Assembly (NCBI RefSeq): GCF_038784515.1
Contig: NZ_CP152376.1
Location: 3,658,001 to 3,722,000 of the forward strand
DNA: 64,000 nucleotides
Reading direction: 5' to 3'
Source: Rhodoferax sp. GW822-FHT02A01
GTDB taxonomy: Bacteria > Pseudomonadota > Gammaproteobacteria > Burkholderiales > Burkholderiaceae_C
Each line of letters opens with the position of its first letter. The stretch's first letter is position 1. The notes under the pieces were generated by a model, which saw only the letters and a program-made list of their open reading frames with translations, did no database searches and was not told the DNA's origin. Positions 1 to 8,969 of this stretch are shown in pieces. A program made the translations under genes and the position numbers.

Positions 1-2669
1 CGCTGCGCAAGGAAGTGCACGCCGAGTATGTGGCCTGCGTATTCGATGCCAAGGGCCCGACCTTCCGCGACGCCATCTACCCCGAGTACAAGGCGCATCG
101 CGACCCCATGCCTGATGAGCTGCGCAGCCAGATCGCCCCCATCCACGAGGTGGTGCGCCTGCTGGGCTGGACGGTGCTGGATGTGCCGGGCGTGGAGGCC
201 GACGACGTGATTGGCACCCTAGCCGTCACCGCGGCCAACCAGGGCATTGAAGTGGTGGTGAGCAGCGGTGACAAGGACCTGGCCCAACTGGTCAATGAAC
301 ACATCACCATCATCGACACCATGAACGGCAAACGCCGGGATCTGGCCGGCGTGGAAGCCGAGTTCGGCGTACCCGCGCGCCTGATGCTGGACTACCAGAC
401 GCTGATCGGCGATACCGTGGATAACGTGCCCGGCGTGCCCAAGGTGGGCCCCAAGACCGCGGTCAAGTGGCTGCAGGAATATGGCTCGCTGCAGGCCGTG
501 GTGGAAAACGCTGCCCACATCAAGGGCGTGGTGGGCGAGAACCTGCGCAATGCGCTGGGCTGGCTGCCCACCGGGCGCACGCTGCTGACCATCAAGACCG
601 ACTGTGAACTGCAGGACGTCATTCCCTCCTTGCCGGCGCTGGATTCGCTGGTGGTCGGGCAGCAGGACTCCACCGCGCTGCTGGCGTTTTGCGACAAGTA
701 CGGCTTCAAGGGCCTGGCCAAGTCGCTGGGCGTGGCGGCATCCGCTGATGCGCAGAATGGCTCCGCAGCCGGCAAACCGTCCGGCAGCACTGCGCCGAAT
801 GCCAATCCGGGCCTTTTTGATGAGCCTCAGCCTGCGCCTGCCGCGGTTGCGCGCACCCGGGATGGATCGACGATCTACGAGACCATTCTGGCCTGGGACG
901 CCTTCGAGGCCTTGCTGGCCAAAATCAACGCCGCCGAACTCACGGCGCTGGATACCGAAACCAATTCCCTGGATGAAATGCGCGCGGAAATCGTGGGCAT
1001 CAGCTTCAGCATCAAGTCCGGTGAAGCGGCCTACATTCCGTTGGCGCATAACTATCCCGACGCACCCGCGCAATTGCCGCGTGACGAGGTGCTGGCGCGG
1101 CTCAAGCCCTGGCTGGAAAGCCCTGCCGCGCGCAAGCTGGGTCAGCACATCAAGTACGACCGCCACGTGTTTGCTAACCACGGCATCGAGGTGCAGGGCT
1201 ATGCGCACGACACCATGCTGCAGAGCTATGTGCTCGAAGTGCACAAGCCGCACGGACTCAGTAGCCTGGGTGAACGCTTTTTGGGCCGTAGCGGCATCAG
1301 CTTCGAGGAGCTGTGCGGCAAAGGCGTGAACCAGATCACCATGAACCAGGTGGACGTGGCCAGGGCGTCTGAATACGCCTGTGAAGATGCCGAGATGACG
1401 CTGGATGTGCATGGCGTGCTGTGGCCACAGCTGCAGGCCGATGCGGGACTCTCCTTCATCTACCAGCTCGAAATCGACAGCAGCGAGGCGCTCTACCGCA
1501 TCGAACGCAACGGCGTGCTGATTGACGCGCCCACACTGGCCGCGCAAAGCCATGCCCTGGGCCAGCGCATCCTGCAACTGGAAACCGAGGCCTATGCCAT
1601 CGCCGGCCAGCCCTTCAATCTCAGCAGCCCCAAGCAGCTGGCAGAAATCTTCTTCGACAAGCTGGGCATGCCCGTGGTCAAGAAGACGGCCACCGGTGCA
1701 CGCAGCACCGATGAAGAGGTGCTGGAAAAACTGGCGGAAGACTTTCCGCTACCGGCTAAGCTGCTCGAGCACCGCGGCCTGGCGAAGCTCAAGGGCACCT
1801 ACACCGACAAACTGGCCCAATTGGCGCTGCCGCGTACCGGCCGCGTGCACACCCACTACGCGCAGGCGGTGGCCGTGACCGGGCGCCTGTCCAGCAACGA
1901 CCCCAACCTGCAGAACATTCCCATCCGCACACCCGAAGGCCGCCGCGTGCGCGAGGCCTTTGTGGCCGGTCCGGGCAAGGTCATTGCCAGTGCTGATTAC
2001 AGCCAGATCGAGCTGCGCATCATGGCCCACATCAGTGGCGATGAAGCCTTGTTGCGCGCCTTCCGGGACGGGCTGGACGTGCACCGCGCCACGGCGGCAG
2101 AAGTGTTCTCGGTGCCGGTGGAGCAGGTCAGCAGCGAGCAGCGCCGCTACGCCAAGGTGATCAACTTCGGCCTGATCTATGGCATGAGCGCTTACGGTCT
2201 GGCGCGCAACCTGGGCATAGACAACACTGCTGCCAAGAACTACATCACGCGCTATTTCGAGCGCTATCCCGGCGTCAAGGATTACATGGACCGCACCCGC
2301 GAAGAGGCCAAGGCCAAGGGCTATGTGCAGACCGTGTTCGGGCGGCGCCTGTACCTGCCCGAGATCGGCTCCCCCAATGGCCAGCGCCGTGCCGGTGCCG
2401 AGCGCGCCGCCATCAACGCGCCCATGCAAGGGACTGCCGCCGACCTTATCAAACTCAGCATGGTCAAGGTGCAACAGGTGCTGGATGCAGAGCAGCGCGG
2501 CACGCTGATGATCATGCAGGTGCACGATGAACTGGTGTTCGAAGTGCCCGAAGCCGAGGTCGACTGGCTCAAGGTGGAAATCCCGCGCCTGATGGCGGGC
2601 GTGGCCGAACTCAAAGTGCCGCTGCTTGCGGAAGTGGGCGTAGGCCCCAATTGGGACAAGGCGCACTGA
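1..2669 (+). CDS. polA: DNA polymerase I (5' end cut by the window)
   Basis: Repair and Okazaki-fragment-processing polymerase; 888 residues are visible, with the reading frame open from base 3 and the true start upstream. The order is a 5'-3' exonuclease domain (GVEADDVIG, SGDKDLAQLV, GPKTA), a 3'-5' exonuclease domain near residues 290-470 with the DTETNS and YACEDAEMT motifs, so proofreading residues look intact, then the polymerase domain with motif A DYSQIELRI, motif B around RRYAKVINFGLIYG and motif C VHDELVFEV. Length and motifs match full three-domain PolA. It ends 25 nt before the ZIP transporter gene. Confidence 0.97.
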   Translation, partial: LRKEVHAEYVACVFDAKGPTFRDAIYPEYKAHRDPMPDELRSQIAPIHEVVRLLGWTVLDVPGVEADDVIGTLAVTAANQGIEVVVSSGDKDLAQLVNEHITIIDTMNGKRRDLAGVEAEFGVPARLMLDYQTLIGDTVDNVPGVPKVGPKTAVKWLQEYGSLQAVVENAAHIKGVVGENLRNALGWLPTGRTLLTIKTDCELQDVIPSLPALDSLVVGQQDSTALLAFCDKYGFKGLAKSLGVAASADAQNGSAAGKPSGSTAPNANPGLFDEPQPAPAAVARTRDGSTIYETILAWDAFEALLAKINAAELTALDTETNSLDEMRAEIVGISFSIKSGEAAYIPLAHNYPDAPAQLPRDEVLARLKPWLESPAARKLGQHIKYDRHVFANHGIEVQGYAHDTMLQSYVLEVHKPHGLSSLGERFLGRSGISFEELCGKGVNQITMNQVDVARASEYACEDAEMTLDVHGVLWPQLQADAGLSFIYQLEIDSSEALYRIERNGVLIDAPTLAAQSHALGQRILQLETEAYAIAGQPFNLSSPKQLAEIFFDKLGMPVVKKTATGARSTDEEVLEKLAEDFPLPAKLLEHRGLAKLKGTYTDKLAQLALPRTGRVHTHYAQAVAVTGRLSSNDPNLQNIPIRTPEGRRVREAFVAGPGKVIASADYSQIELRIMAHISGDEALLRAFRDGLDVHRATAAEVFSVPVEQVSSEQRRYAKVINFGLIYGMSAYGLARNLGIDNTAAKNYITRYFERYPGVKDYMDRTREEAKAKGYVQTVFGRRLYLPEIGSPNGQRRAGAERAAINAPMQGTAADLIKLSMVKVQQVLDAEQRGTLMIMQVHDELVFEVPEAEVDWLKVEIPRLMAGVAELKVPLLAEVGVGPNWDKAH

Positions 2670-2694
2670 GCGCGTTTGCTTTGAGAGGTATTTT

Positions 2695-3510
2695 TTGACT
2701 TTCCTATCCATCTTGCTGGGCACGCTGGCTGCCGGTATCGGCAGCGTCTGGCTAGCGGCTTTGCTGAGTTTTGGCGCACTGGCACGCTACACCCAGCACA
2801 TGTTGAGTCTTGCTGCAGGGGCGCTGATGGCCACCGCTTTCATGCATTTGCTGCCGGAGGCGTTCGAGAGTGGCTTGGAGCCGCATGACCTGTTCCTGAT
2901 CCTGCTGGTGGGGCTGGTTTTCTTCTTCCTGCTGGACAAGGCCGAGCTGTGGCACCACGGCCATGAGCACCACCACGGCCCGCAGACAGAGGAAGACCAT
3001 TCCGATCATGCCCACCACGATCATGACCACGCCCACCATGCGCATGCAGGCCCAACCGGTGGGAGCTGGGCTGTGCTGGCCGGTGACAGCGTGCATTGCT
3101 TTGGTGACGGCATGCTGATCGCGTCGGCCTTCATCGCCGACTTGCGCCTGGGCGCGATTGCCTCGCTGGCCGTGCTGGCGCACGAGGTGCCCCACCATAT
3201 GGGAGACTTGATGGTGCTGCGTGGCGGCACTTCCAACAAGCGTGCAGCGCTCATCAAGGTCTCGCTGGCCGGAGCTGTCACCGCCCTGGGGGGCGTCGTG
3301 GGGTACTGGCTGGTGGACCAGCTGCACGCTTACCTGCCGTACTTTCTGGTGCTGGCCAGCAGCAGCTTTATCTACGTGGCGCTGGCGGATCTGATTCCGC
3401 AACTGCAAAAACATTTGTCCGCCCGCCAGACGGCAGCACAGATTGCCTGGCTGGCCCTGGGCATTGTGCTGGTTGCTGTCTTGAGCAGCGTGGGCGAGCA
3501 CGCGCACTAG
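2695..3510 (+). CDS. ZIP-family divalent metal transporter
   Basis: Inner-membrane carrier of the ZIP family (zinc or iron uptake), 271 residues. Several hydrophobic segments flank a His/Asp-rich cytoplasmic-type loop at about residues 83-117, a typical metal-sensing loop. Metal-site motifs HCFGDGMLIAS and HEVPHHMGDL correspond to transmembrane helices 4 and 5 of the family. The start is a TTG placed a few bases after a GAGAGGTA ribosome-binding site; no nearby ATG fits the first membrane helix. It follows polA closely and converges on lysR. The metal transported cannot be read from the sequence. Confidence 0.88.
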   Translation: MTFLSILLGTLAAGIGSVWLAALLSFGALARYTQHMLSLAAGALMATAFMHLLPEAFESGLEPHDLFLILLVGLVFFFLLDKAELWHHGHEHHHGPQTEEDHSDHAHHDHDHAHHAHAGPTGGSWAVLAGDSVHCFGDGMLIASAFIADLRLGAIASLAVLAHEVPHHMGDLMVLRGGTSNKRAALIKVSLAGAVTALGGVVGYWLVDQLHAYLPYFLVLASSSFIYVALADLIPQLQKHLSARQTAAQIAWLALGIVLVAVLSSVGEHAH

Positions 3511-3540
3511 GGGCTTGTCGCCGCGGCGCGCTGCAGGCAG

Positions 3541-4449
3541 TCAGTTGGCGTGCAGGCGGGAGCCCAGCGACTTGCAAGCCTGTTGCAGGGCCTGCACCAG
3601 CCCATCGCGCAGCGGATGCGGTGCAGCAATCTCCGGCAGCAGCAGACGAATCTGGAAAGCGATGCTGGCGCCCAGGGGACGGACTTCCAGCCCGTTGCCG
3701 GCGCACTCCAGCGCGGTCAGTGGGTTGACGATGGCCACACCCAGACCCTGGCGCACCATGGCACACACGGCGGCGGCGCTTTCGGTCTCCAGGTAGAGCG
3801 CGCGCTGCACGCCATGCTCGGCAAACATGCTATCTATCGCGCGGCGATAGGGATCGTTGGCCGCCAGGCTGATGAACCGCTCGCCTTCAAAGTCCTGCAG
3901 TTGCAGCCGCCTTTTTCTGCATAGCGCGTGGGCGCTGGGCAGCACCGCCACTTCATTGGCCTGCAACAAGGTCGAAACGATCACCCCTGCCGGTGCTTCG
4001 TCGGACTCACTCAGCCCCAGGTCAAAGCGCTGCTCGGACAGGGCCTGTTCCAGCCAGGGGGACTCCATGGGGTGCACGCTGACCAGCGCCTCGGGGGCCG
4101 TTTGCGACAGCACCTGCAAAGCATGGGGAACCAGCGCGTGGGCCAGAGCCGGCAGGCAGGCCAGCCGCAGCCGGGTGCTGCTGAAGCTGCGCAGCTCGCG
4201 TGCACGTTGGGCAATCTGATCCAGGCCCACAAAGGAGCGCTCCACTTCCTGCATCAGAGCCAGCGCCCGGGCCGTGGGGCGCAGGCGACCGCGCACCCTG
4301 TCAAAAAGGGAAAAACCCAGCAACTGCTCCAGGCGTGCCAGTTCTCGGCTGAGCGTCGGTTGGCTGGAGTTGGTGGCCTCGGCGGCGCGGCTCAGATTGC
4401 CGTGCAGCATCACGGTGCGAAACATGCTGAGCTGGCGGTGCGTCAACAT
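3541..4449 (-). CDS. lysR: LysR-family regulator, probably of lysA
   Basis: LysR-type transcription factor of 302 residues. The N-terminal winged helix-turn-helix (LTHRQLSMFRTVMLHGNLSRA..TNSSQPTLSREL) is followed by a periplasmic-binding-protein-like effector domain. I chose the ATG at 4449 because family members begin at this HTH; upstream codons read proline-rich low complexity. It is transcribed divergently from an Escherichia coli-type lysA gene, which is the arrangement of the namesake LysR that activates lysA in response to diaminopimelate. A dyad in the shared intergenic space fits a LysR box. The specific role is inferred from this context. Confidence 0.85.
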   Translation of the reverse strand: MLTHRQLSMFRTVMLHGNLSRAAEATNSSQPTLSRELARLEQLLGFSLFDRVRGRLRPTARALALMQEVERSFVGLDQIAQRARELRSFSSTRLRLACLPALAHALVPHALQVLSQTAPEALVSVHPMESPWLEQALSEQRFDLGLSESDEAPAGVIVSTLLQANEVAVLPSAHALCRKRRLQLQDFEGERFISLAANDPYRRAIDSMFAEHGVQRALYLETESAAAVCAMVRQGLGVAIVNPLTALECAGNGLEVRPLGASIAFQIRLLLPEIAAPHPLRDGLVQALQQACKSLGSRLHAN

Positions 4450-4518
4450 TGGAGCACCTGCTTGGGAAGGCGGTGAGGGAGGCGCGGGACGGGTGGGCAT
4501 GCACAAAATATATCCATT

Positions 4519-4535
4519 TTGAATGCATAGTTCAA
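4519..4535. promoter_or_regulatory. Candidate LysR box between lysR and lysA
   Basis: The dyad TTGAA-N7-TTCAA fits the T-N11-A form of LysR-family operators and is flanked by CCATTTT and AAAAATGG, which extend the symmetry. It lies between the lysR start (4449) and the lysA start (4582). Function is inferred from position and symmetry. Confidence 0.55.
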
Positions 4536-4581
4536 AAAAATGGTATTGCTGTTATAGATGGTTGGCGCCATGATGGTGGCC

Positions 4582-5832
4582 ATGAATCCTTTTGCTCCCT
4601 CCCTCCTGGCCGATCTGGCCCACCAGCATGGCACCCCTTTGTGGGTGTATGACGCCAACACCATCCTTGAACGCGTCGCGGCGCTGAAGCAGTTCGACAC
4701 GATTCGTTTTGCCCAGAAAGCCAATTCCAACACCCATCTGCTGCGTTTGATGCGTGCGCAAGGCGTGGCGGTGGATGCGGTGTCTCTGGGGGAGATCGAA
4801 CGGGCACTCGCAGCGGGTTTTCAGCCCGGCCTGCACGACGGCCATGCCGAAATCGTATTCACGGCCGATCTGCTGGACCATGCGACGTTGGCGCGTGTGG
4901 CCGAGCTGGGCATTCCGGTGAACTGCGGCTCCATCGACATGCTGGGCCAATTGGCAGCGGTCAGCCCCGGCCATCCGGTGTGGTTGCGCATCAACCCCGG
5001 CTTCGGCCATGGCCACAGCAACAAGACCAATACCGGCGGCGAACACAGCAAGCATGGCATCTGGCATGGTGAGCTGGTGCGTGCCTGCACGCAGATCCGT
5101 TCGCTGGGCCTGCAGCTGCAAGGTCTGCACATGCACATTGGCTCGGGCGTGGATTATGGTCACCTGCAGGAAGTCTGCGGCGCCATGGTGGAATTGGTGA
5201 AGACGGTGCAGGCGCAGGGGCTGGACTTGCAGGCCATCTCCGCTGGTGGCGGCCTGTCCATTCCCTACCGGGCCGGCGAGCCTGTGATCGATACCGCGCA
5301 CTACTTTGACTTGTGGGATGCCGCGCGCAAGACCATCCAGTCGCTGCTGGGCCATGCCGTAGCGCTGGAAATCGAGCCCGGCCGCTACCTGGTAGCCGAG
5401 TCCGGCGTGCTGGTGTGTGAAGTGCGCGCCAGCAAGATGCAGGGCAGCCAGAACTTTGTGCTGGTGGATGCCGGTTTCAGCGACCTGATGCGCCCGGCCA
5501 TGTATGGCAGCCACCACGGCATGGAGATCATCCATGCCGATGGCGGCAAGCCCGGCGGTGCAACCCTGGCCACCGTGGTCGCTGGTCCGCTGTGCGAGTC
5601 GGGCGACGTGTTCACCCAGGGTGAGGGTGGCGTGGTGCTGTATCGCGAGCTGGCGCAGGCGCAGGTGGGCGACTTGTTGGTGGTGCATGACACGGGCGCT
5701 TATGGCGCGTCCATGTCTTCCAACTACAACACCCGTCCCCTGATTGCCGAGGTGCTGGTCGAAGGCGGCAAGGCCCGGCTGATTCGTCGCCGCCAGACCG
5801 TGGCCGAGCTGCTGGCGCTGGAGTCTGTCTAG
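4582..5832 (+). CDS. lysA: Diaminopimelate decarboxylase
   Basis: PLP enzyme that decarboxylates meso-diaminopimelate to lysine, the last step of lysine synthesis; 416 residues. It has the alanine-racemase-fold barrel with the PLP lysine in RFAQKANSN, the glycine-rich phosphate site SAGGGLS, EIEPGRYLV, and the C-terminal catalytic motif GPLCESGD with HDTGAYGASMSSNYN. The sequence follows the E. coli type of LysA closely. Four in-frame ATGs lie at 4558, 4570, 4573 and 4582; 4582 is preferred because of the GGTGG just upstream and the MNPF start, but 4558 is possible. Its stop overlaps the convergent sulfurtransferase gene by 4 nt. Confidence 0.93.
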   Translation: MNPFAPSLLADLAHQHGTPLWVYDANTILERVAALKQFDTIRFAQKANSNTHLLRLMRAQGVAVDAVSLGEIERALAAGFQPGLHDGHAEIVFTADLLDHATLARVAELGIPVNCGSIDMLGQLAAVSPGHPVWLRINPGFGHGHSNKTNTGGEHSKHGIWHGELVRACTQIRSLGLQLQGLHMHIGSGVDYGHLQEVCGAMVELVKTVQAQGLDLQAISAGGGLSIPYRAGEPVIDTAHYFDLWDAARKTIQSLLGHAVALEIEPGRYLVAESGVLVCEVRASKMQGSQNFVLVDAGFSDLMRPAMYGSHHGMEIIHADGGKPGGATLATVVAGPLCESGDVFTQGEGGVVLYRELAQAQVGDLLVVHDTGAYGASMSSNYNTRPLIAEVLVEGGKARLIRRRQTVAELLALESV

Positions 5833-6704
5833 CCTTTGGCGACCGGGCGCGACCGGTCACTGCACCACTCGCTCCAGCTTCCCGCAAAGAGGGCGGTGCG
5901 GCCCAGCCCGGCAATTTCCATGGCCAGGATGTTGGGCACGGCGCTGACACCGCTGCCGCAGTGGTGCACAACCGCAGCCGGGTCGCGCTGACCCAGCAAG
6001 GCGGTGAACTCGGCGCGCAGCGTGGCTGCGTCCTTGAACTTGCCATCGGGACCGATGTTGAGGTTGAACGGGCGGTTCAGTGCGCCGGGGATGTGCCCGG
6101 CCACCGGGTCGATCGGTTCGGTCTCGCCTTTGAAGCGCGGCGTGCCCCGGGCATCCACAATGTGTTGCCCGGGTTGCCCCAGGTTCTTCACCACGGTATC
6201 CGCGTCCACCAATGCCACCAGCGCGTCGTGTATCTGGAATGTGGTGCTTGGGGCAAGGGGCTCGGTTCCGCTGGATACGGCGCCGCCCGCCGCTTGCCAG
6301 GCCTGCAGGCCACCGTCCAGCACCGCAACATTGTCATGGCCCAGCCACTTGAGCATCCACCACAGGCGGCCGCAGTAGTTGGCACCCTGGCGGTCGTAGA
6401 CCACGGCCTGCATGCCGTTGGCAAAGCCCACGCTGCCCAGCCACTGGGCAAAGATTGCGCGCGCGGGCAAGGGATGGCGCCCGCCCGATTGCGCTCCCGT
6501 CACGCTACGCTCCCCCTTGGCACTGAGGGCTGAATCTAGGTGGGCGTACACGGCGCCGGGGATATGGGCCTCGCGGTATATGGCCGGGCCGTTTTCGGGA
6601 TTCATCAGGTCACCGCTGCAGTCGAACACCATGTACGGCTGGCCACTGGACATCAGATGCTGCAGTTCTGCGGCGGAAATCAATGTGTTGAAGGTGGTGG
6701 GCAT
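5829..6704 (-). CDS. Sulfurtransferase with two rhodanese domains
   Basis: Thiosulfate or 3-mercaptopyruvate sulfurtransferase, 291 residues, with two rhodanese domains: an inactive N-terminal one (VFDCSGDLMNPENG, REAHIPGA) and a C-terminal one with the active-site loop HHCGSGVSA. The CGSGVSA loop resembles the CGSGVTA of mercaptopyruvate sulfurtransferases more than the CRKGVTA of classical rhodaneses, so SseA-like activity is the better guess. The ATG at 6704 is used because upstream codons give a proline-rich stretch unlike the family. It is convergent with lysA and lies downstream of the DMT permease gene on the same strand. Confidence 0.88.
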   Translation of the reverse strand: MPTTFNTLISAAELQHLMSSGQPYMVFDCSGDLMNPENGPAIYREAHIPGAVYAHLDSALSAKGERSVTGAQSGGRHPLPARAIFAQWLGSVGFANGMQAVVYDRQGANYCGRLWWMLKWLGHDNVAVLDGGLQAWQAAGGAVSSGTEPLAPSTTFQIHDALVALVDADTVVKNLGQPGQHIVDARGTPRFKGETEPIDPVAGHIPGALNRPFNLNIGPDGKFKDAATLRAEFTALLGQRDPAAVVHHCGSGVSAVPNILAMEIAGLGRTALFAGSWSEWCSDRSRPVAKG

Positions 6705-6735
6705 CGCAAACGCTCCTGTTCCAGAGAGTGGGGGG

Positions 6736-7623
6736 CTAATGGTCTTCGGCCGGAGTATCGGGCAAGGTGCGGGCGCGCAGTGCGGTGGCCGCAACGCCGC
6801 TGGCCACGATCACTGCAATACCCAACCAGCCCATGGGCGCTATATGGTCGCCGAACAAGGTCAGGCTGAAGATGGAGGCAAACACGATGCCCGAGTACTG
6901 CATGCTGGCCACCACCAGCGTGGAGCCCTGGCTGTAGGCGCGGGTCATGCTCCATTGGCCCAGCGACGCCAGCACGCCAATGGGTATCACCCAGGCAGCG
7001 TCTTGCCAGCGCACTTCGGACCATGGTGTGGTCGGTGTGAGCAGCATGCCGACAGCACCGACCAGGGTTGTGCCGACGGAAAAGTAGAACACGGTGCGCT
7101 CTTCGGTCTCGCCCGCTTTGCCCAGGGCTGTTACTTGCATGTACGCCAGCGCAGAGCCAATACCGGAAAGCAGACCCACAACGCCGGCAAATAGCTGGTC
7201 GTGGTCTATGGTGGGTCGCAGCGTCAGCACAACGCCACCGAAGCCCGCCAGCACGGTGACCAGCAAGGGGCCTTGCTTTTCAGCCTTGCCGTACAGCAGT
7301 GAGCCGCCCACGATGAACGCAGCAATCCATACACCGCTCATGTAATTCAGCGTCATGGCGGTAGCCAGGGGAAGGTGGGCAATGCCATAAAACCATGAGC
7401 CCATGGAGATGACGCCTACCGTGCTGCGCGTCACATGCATCATGGGTACCGCGGTGCGCAGACTGGCGCCGCGCGCGCGCACCACCACGGCCATGAAGAC
7501 CATGCTGACCAATCCCCGGTAGAAGATGACCTCGGGCGTTCCGAAGCTGTGCGATGCGAACTTGATTCCCACCGCCATTGAGGCGAAGAAGAACGACGCC
7601 GCGATCATCCATAGGGCCTGCAC
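6736..7623 (-). CDS. EamA/DMT-superfamily membrane permease
   Basis: Ten hydrophobic segments in a 295-residue protein built of two repeats of about five helices, as in the drug/metabolite transporter (EamA) family. Substrates of this family range from amino acids to drugs and cannot be deduced here. It starts with GTG at 7623, which overlaps the TAG stop of the Rieske gene by one base, so the two are very likely co-transcribed and translationally coupled. That pairing suggests transport of an oxygenase substrate or product, an inference only. Confidence 0.85.
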   Translation of the reverse strand: MQALWMIAASFFFASMAVGIKFASHSFGTPEVIFYRGLVSMVFMAVVVRARGASLRTAVPMMHVTRSTVGVISMGSWFYGIAHLPLATAMTLNYMSGVWIAAFIVGGSLLYGKAEKQGPLLVTVLAGFGGVVLTLRPTIDHDQLFAGVVGLLSGIGSALAYMQVTALGKAGETEERTVFYFSVGTTLVGAVGMLLTPTTPWSEVRWQDAAWVIPIGVLASLGQWSMTRAYSQGSTLVVASMQYSGIVFASIFSLTLFGDHIAPMGWLGIAVIVASGVAATALRARTLPDTPAEDH

Positions 7624-8774
7624 TAGGCGATAGTTCCCATGGTGTTGCGGTACCAGGCGTGGAAATGCTGCATGCCGTCTTCCATGGGGCTTTGGTAGGG
7701 GCCGACTTCATTGTCGCCACGCGCCAGAAGGGCTGCGCGCCCGGCATCCATGCGTTCGCCGATCTCGTCGTCCTCGATGCAGGTTTCCATGTAGGCGGCC
7801 TGCTGGGCTTCGACGAACTCGCGTTCGAATGCGGCAATTTCCTCGGGGTAGTAGAACTCCACCATGTTCATGGTCTTGTTCACGCCCATGGGGTGCAACG
7901 TGGAGACGGTGAGTACATGCGGGTACCACTCCACCATGATGTGCGGGTAGTAGGTGAGCCAGATGGCGCCGTATTCCGGTGGCACGTTGTTGCGGTAGTT
8001 CAGCAAGGCCTTGTGCCAGCGCTCGTACACTGGGCTGCCGGATTTGCGCAGGGCATCGGCCACGCCCACGGTCTGCACCGAGTAGTTGTCCTTGAATTCC
8101 CAGCGCAGGTCGTCACAGGTGACAAACTTGCCCAGACCGGGATGGAACGGTCCCACGTGGTAGTCCTCCAGATAGACCTCAATGAAGGTCTTCCAGTTGT
8201 AGTTGCACTCGTGCATCTCTACGCGGTCCAGCACGTAGCCGTCAAAGCTGAGCTCGGCACGCGGGCCCATGTTGGTCAGTTGCGCGTTGACATCGACGCC
8301 GTTCTGTTCGAACAGCAGGCCGTTCCACTCCTGCAGCTTGTAGTTGTTGAGGTTCAGGCAGGGGTCGTGGGTGAAGTGGGGCGCACCCAGCAGTGTGCCT
8401 GCCGGTGACATACCGTTGCCACTGTGCGCGCCGCTGTAGGTCCAGCGGTGCAGGGGGCAGACGATGTTGCCGTTGGCCGCACCCTTGGCGTCGTGGGTGA
8501 GTGAGCCGCGACCCTTGAGCATCACTGCCTGGCGGTGACGGCACACGTTGGAAATCAGTTCGATTCCCGAAGCGTTGCGCACCAGCGCCCGGCCTTCGCC
8601 TTCCTGCGGCAGGGCGTAGTAATCCCCCTGGTTGGGCACGCTGAGCGCATGGCCCACGTAGCGCGGGCCATTCTGGAAGATGGTTTGCATCTCCCGGGCA
8701 TAGAGCTCGGAATCGAAATAGCTCGAAACAGGCAGCTGAGTCAGATATTTTTCCGGTTTTGCCGGAACCCGCAT
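7623..8774 (-). CDS. Rieske-type aromatic ring-hydroxylating oxygenase, alpha-subunit-like
   Basis: A 383-residue oxygenase component. The N-terminal Rieske [2Fe-2S] site is C-x-H in CRHRQAV and C-x2-H in CPLHRW; the mononuclear iron site follows in the C-terminal domain (EVYLEDYHVGPFHPG). The start is set at the ATG at 8774 because the frame upstream runs into a rho-independent terminator at 8858-8886 that belongs to the preceding gene. No reductase, ferredoxin or beta subunit lies beside it, so electron donors must come from elsewhere. The substrate is not predictable from sequence. Confidence 0.87.
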   Translation of the reverse strand: MRVPAKPEKYLTQLPVSSYFDSELYAREMQTIFQNGPRYVGHALSVPNQGDYYALPQEGEGRALVRNASGIELISNVCRHRQAVMLKGRGSLTHDAKGAANGNIVCPLHRWTYSGAHSGNGMSPAGTLLGAPHFTHDPCLNLNNYKLQEWNGLLFEQNGVDVNAQLTNMGPRAELSFDGYVLDRVEMHECNYNWKTFIEVYLEDYHVGPFHPGLGKFVTCDDLRWEFKDNYSVQTVGVADALRKSGSPVYERWHKALLNYRNNVPPEYGAIWLTYYPHIMVEWYPHVLTVSTLHPMGVNKTMNMVEFYYPEEIAAFEREFVEAQQAAYMETCIEDDEIGERMDAGRAALLARGDNEVGPYQSPMEDGMQHFHAWYRNTMGTIA

Positions 8775-8857
8775 GGATACTACGTTTGCGGGATGTTTCA
8801 CGCCTTGGGGCGCGTCGCCTTTGTACAGGTTTTGCACAATTCTCGGTCTTTCTTTAC

Positions 8858-8886
8858 GCAAAAAAACCCCAGAGTGTTGGGGTTTC
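8858..8886 (-). terminator. Rho-independent terminator after the HDOD gene
   Basis: On the minus strand AACCCC pairs with GGGGTT across an 8-nt loop and is followed by a T run. It sits between the HDOD gene stop and the Rieske gene start, separating the two units. Confidence 0.8.
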
Positions 8887-8969
8887 AAAGTTAAAGGCAG
8901 CTACCTCGAGAGCTGCCGGGCCCGCGATTTTACCCTGCCGTGCGGGATTTGGCCGGAAAAATTGTGCAC

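Noticed and set aside
219..1577. Long open frame antisense to polA
   Set aside because: Its composition is His/Gly/Val-rich, as expected from the complement of a GC-rich gene, and polA is certain.
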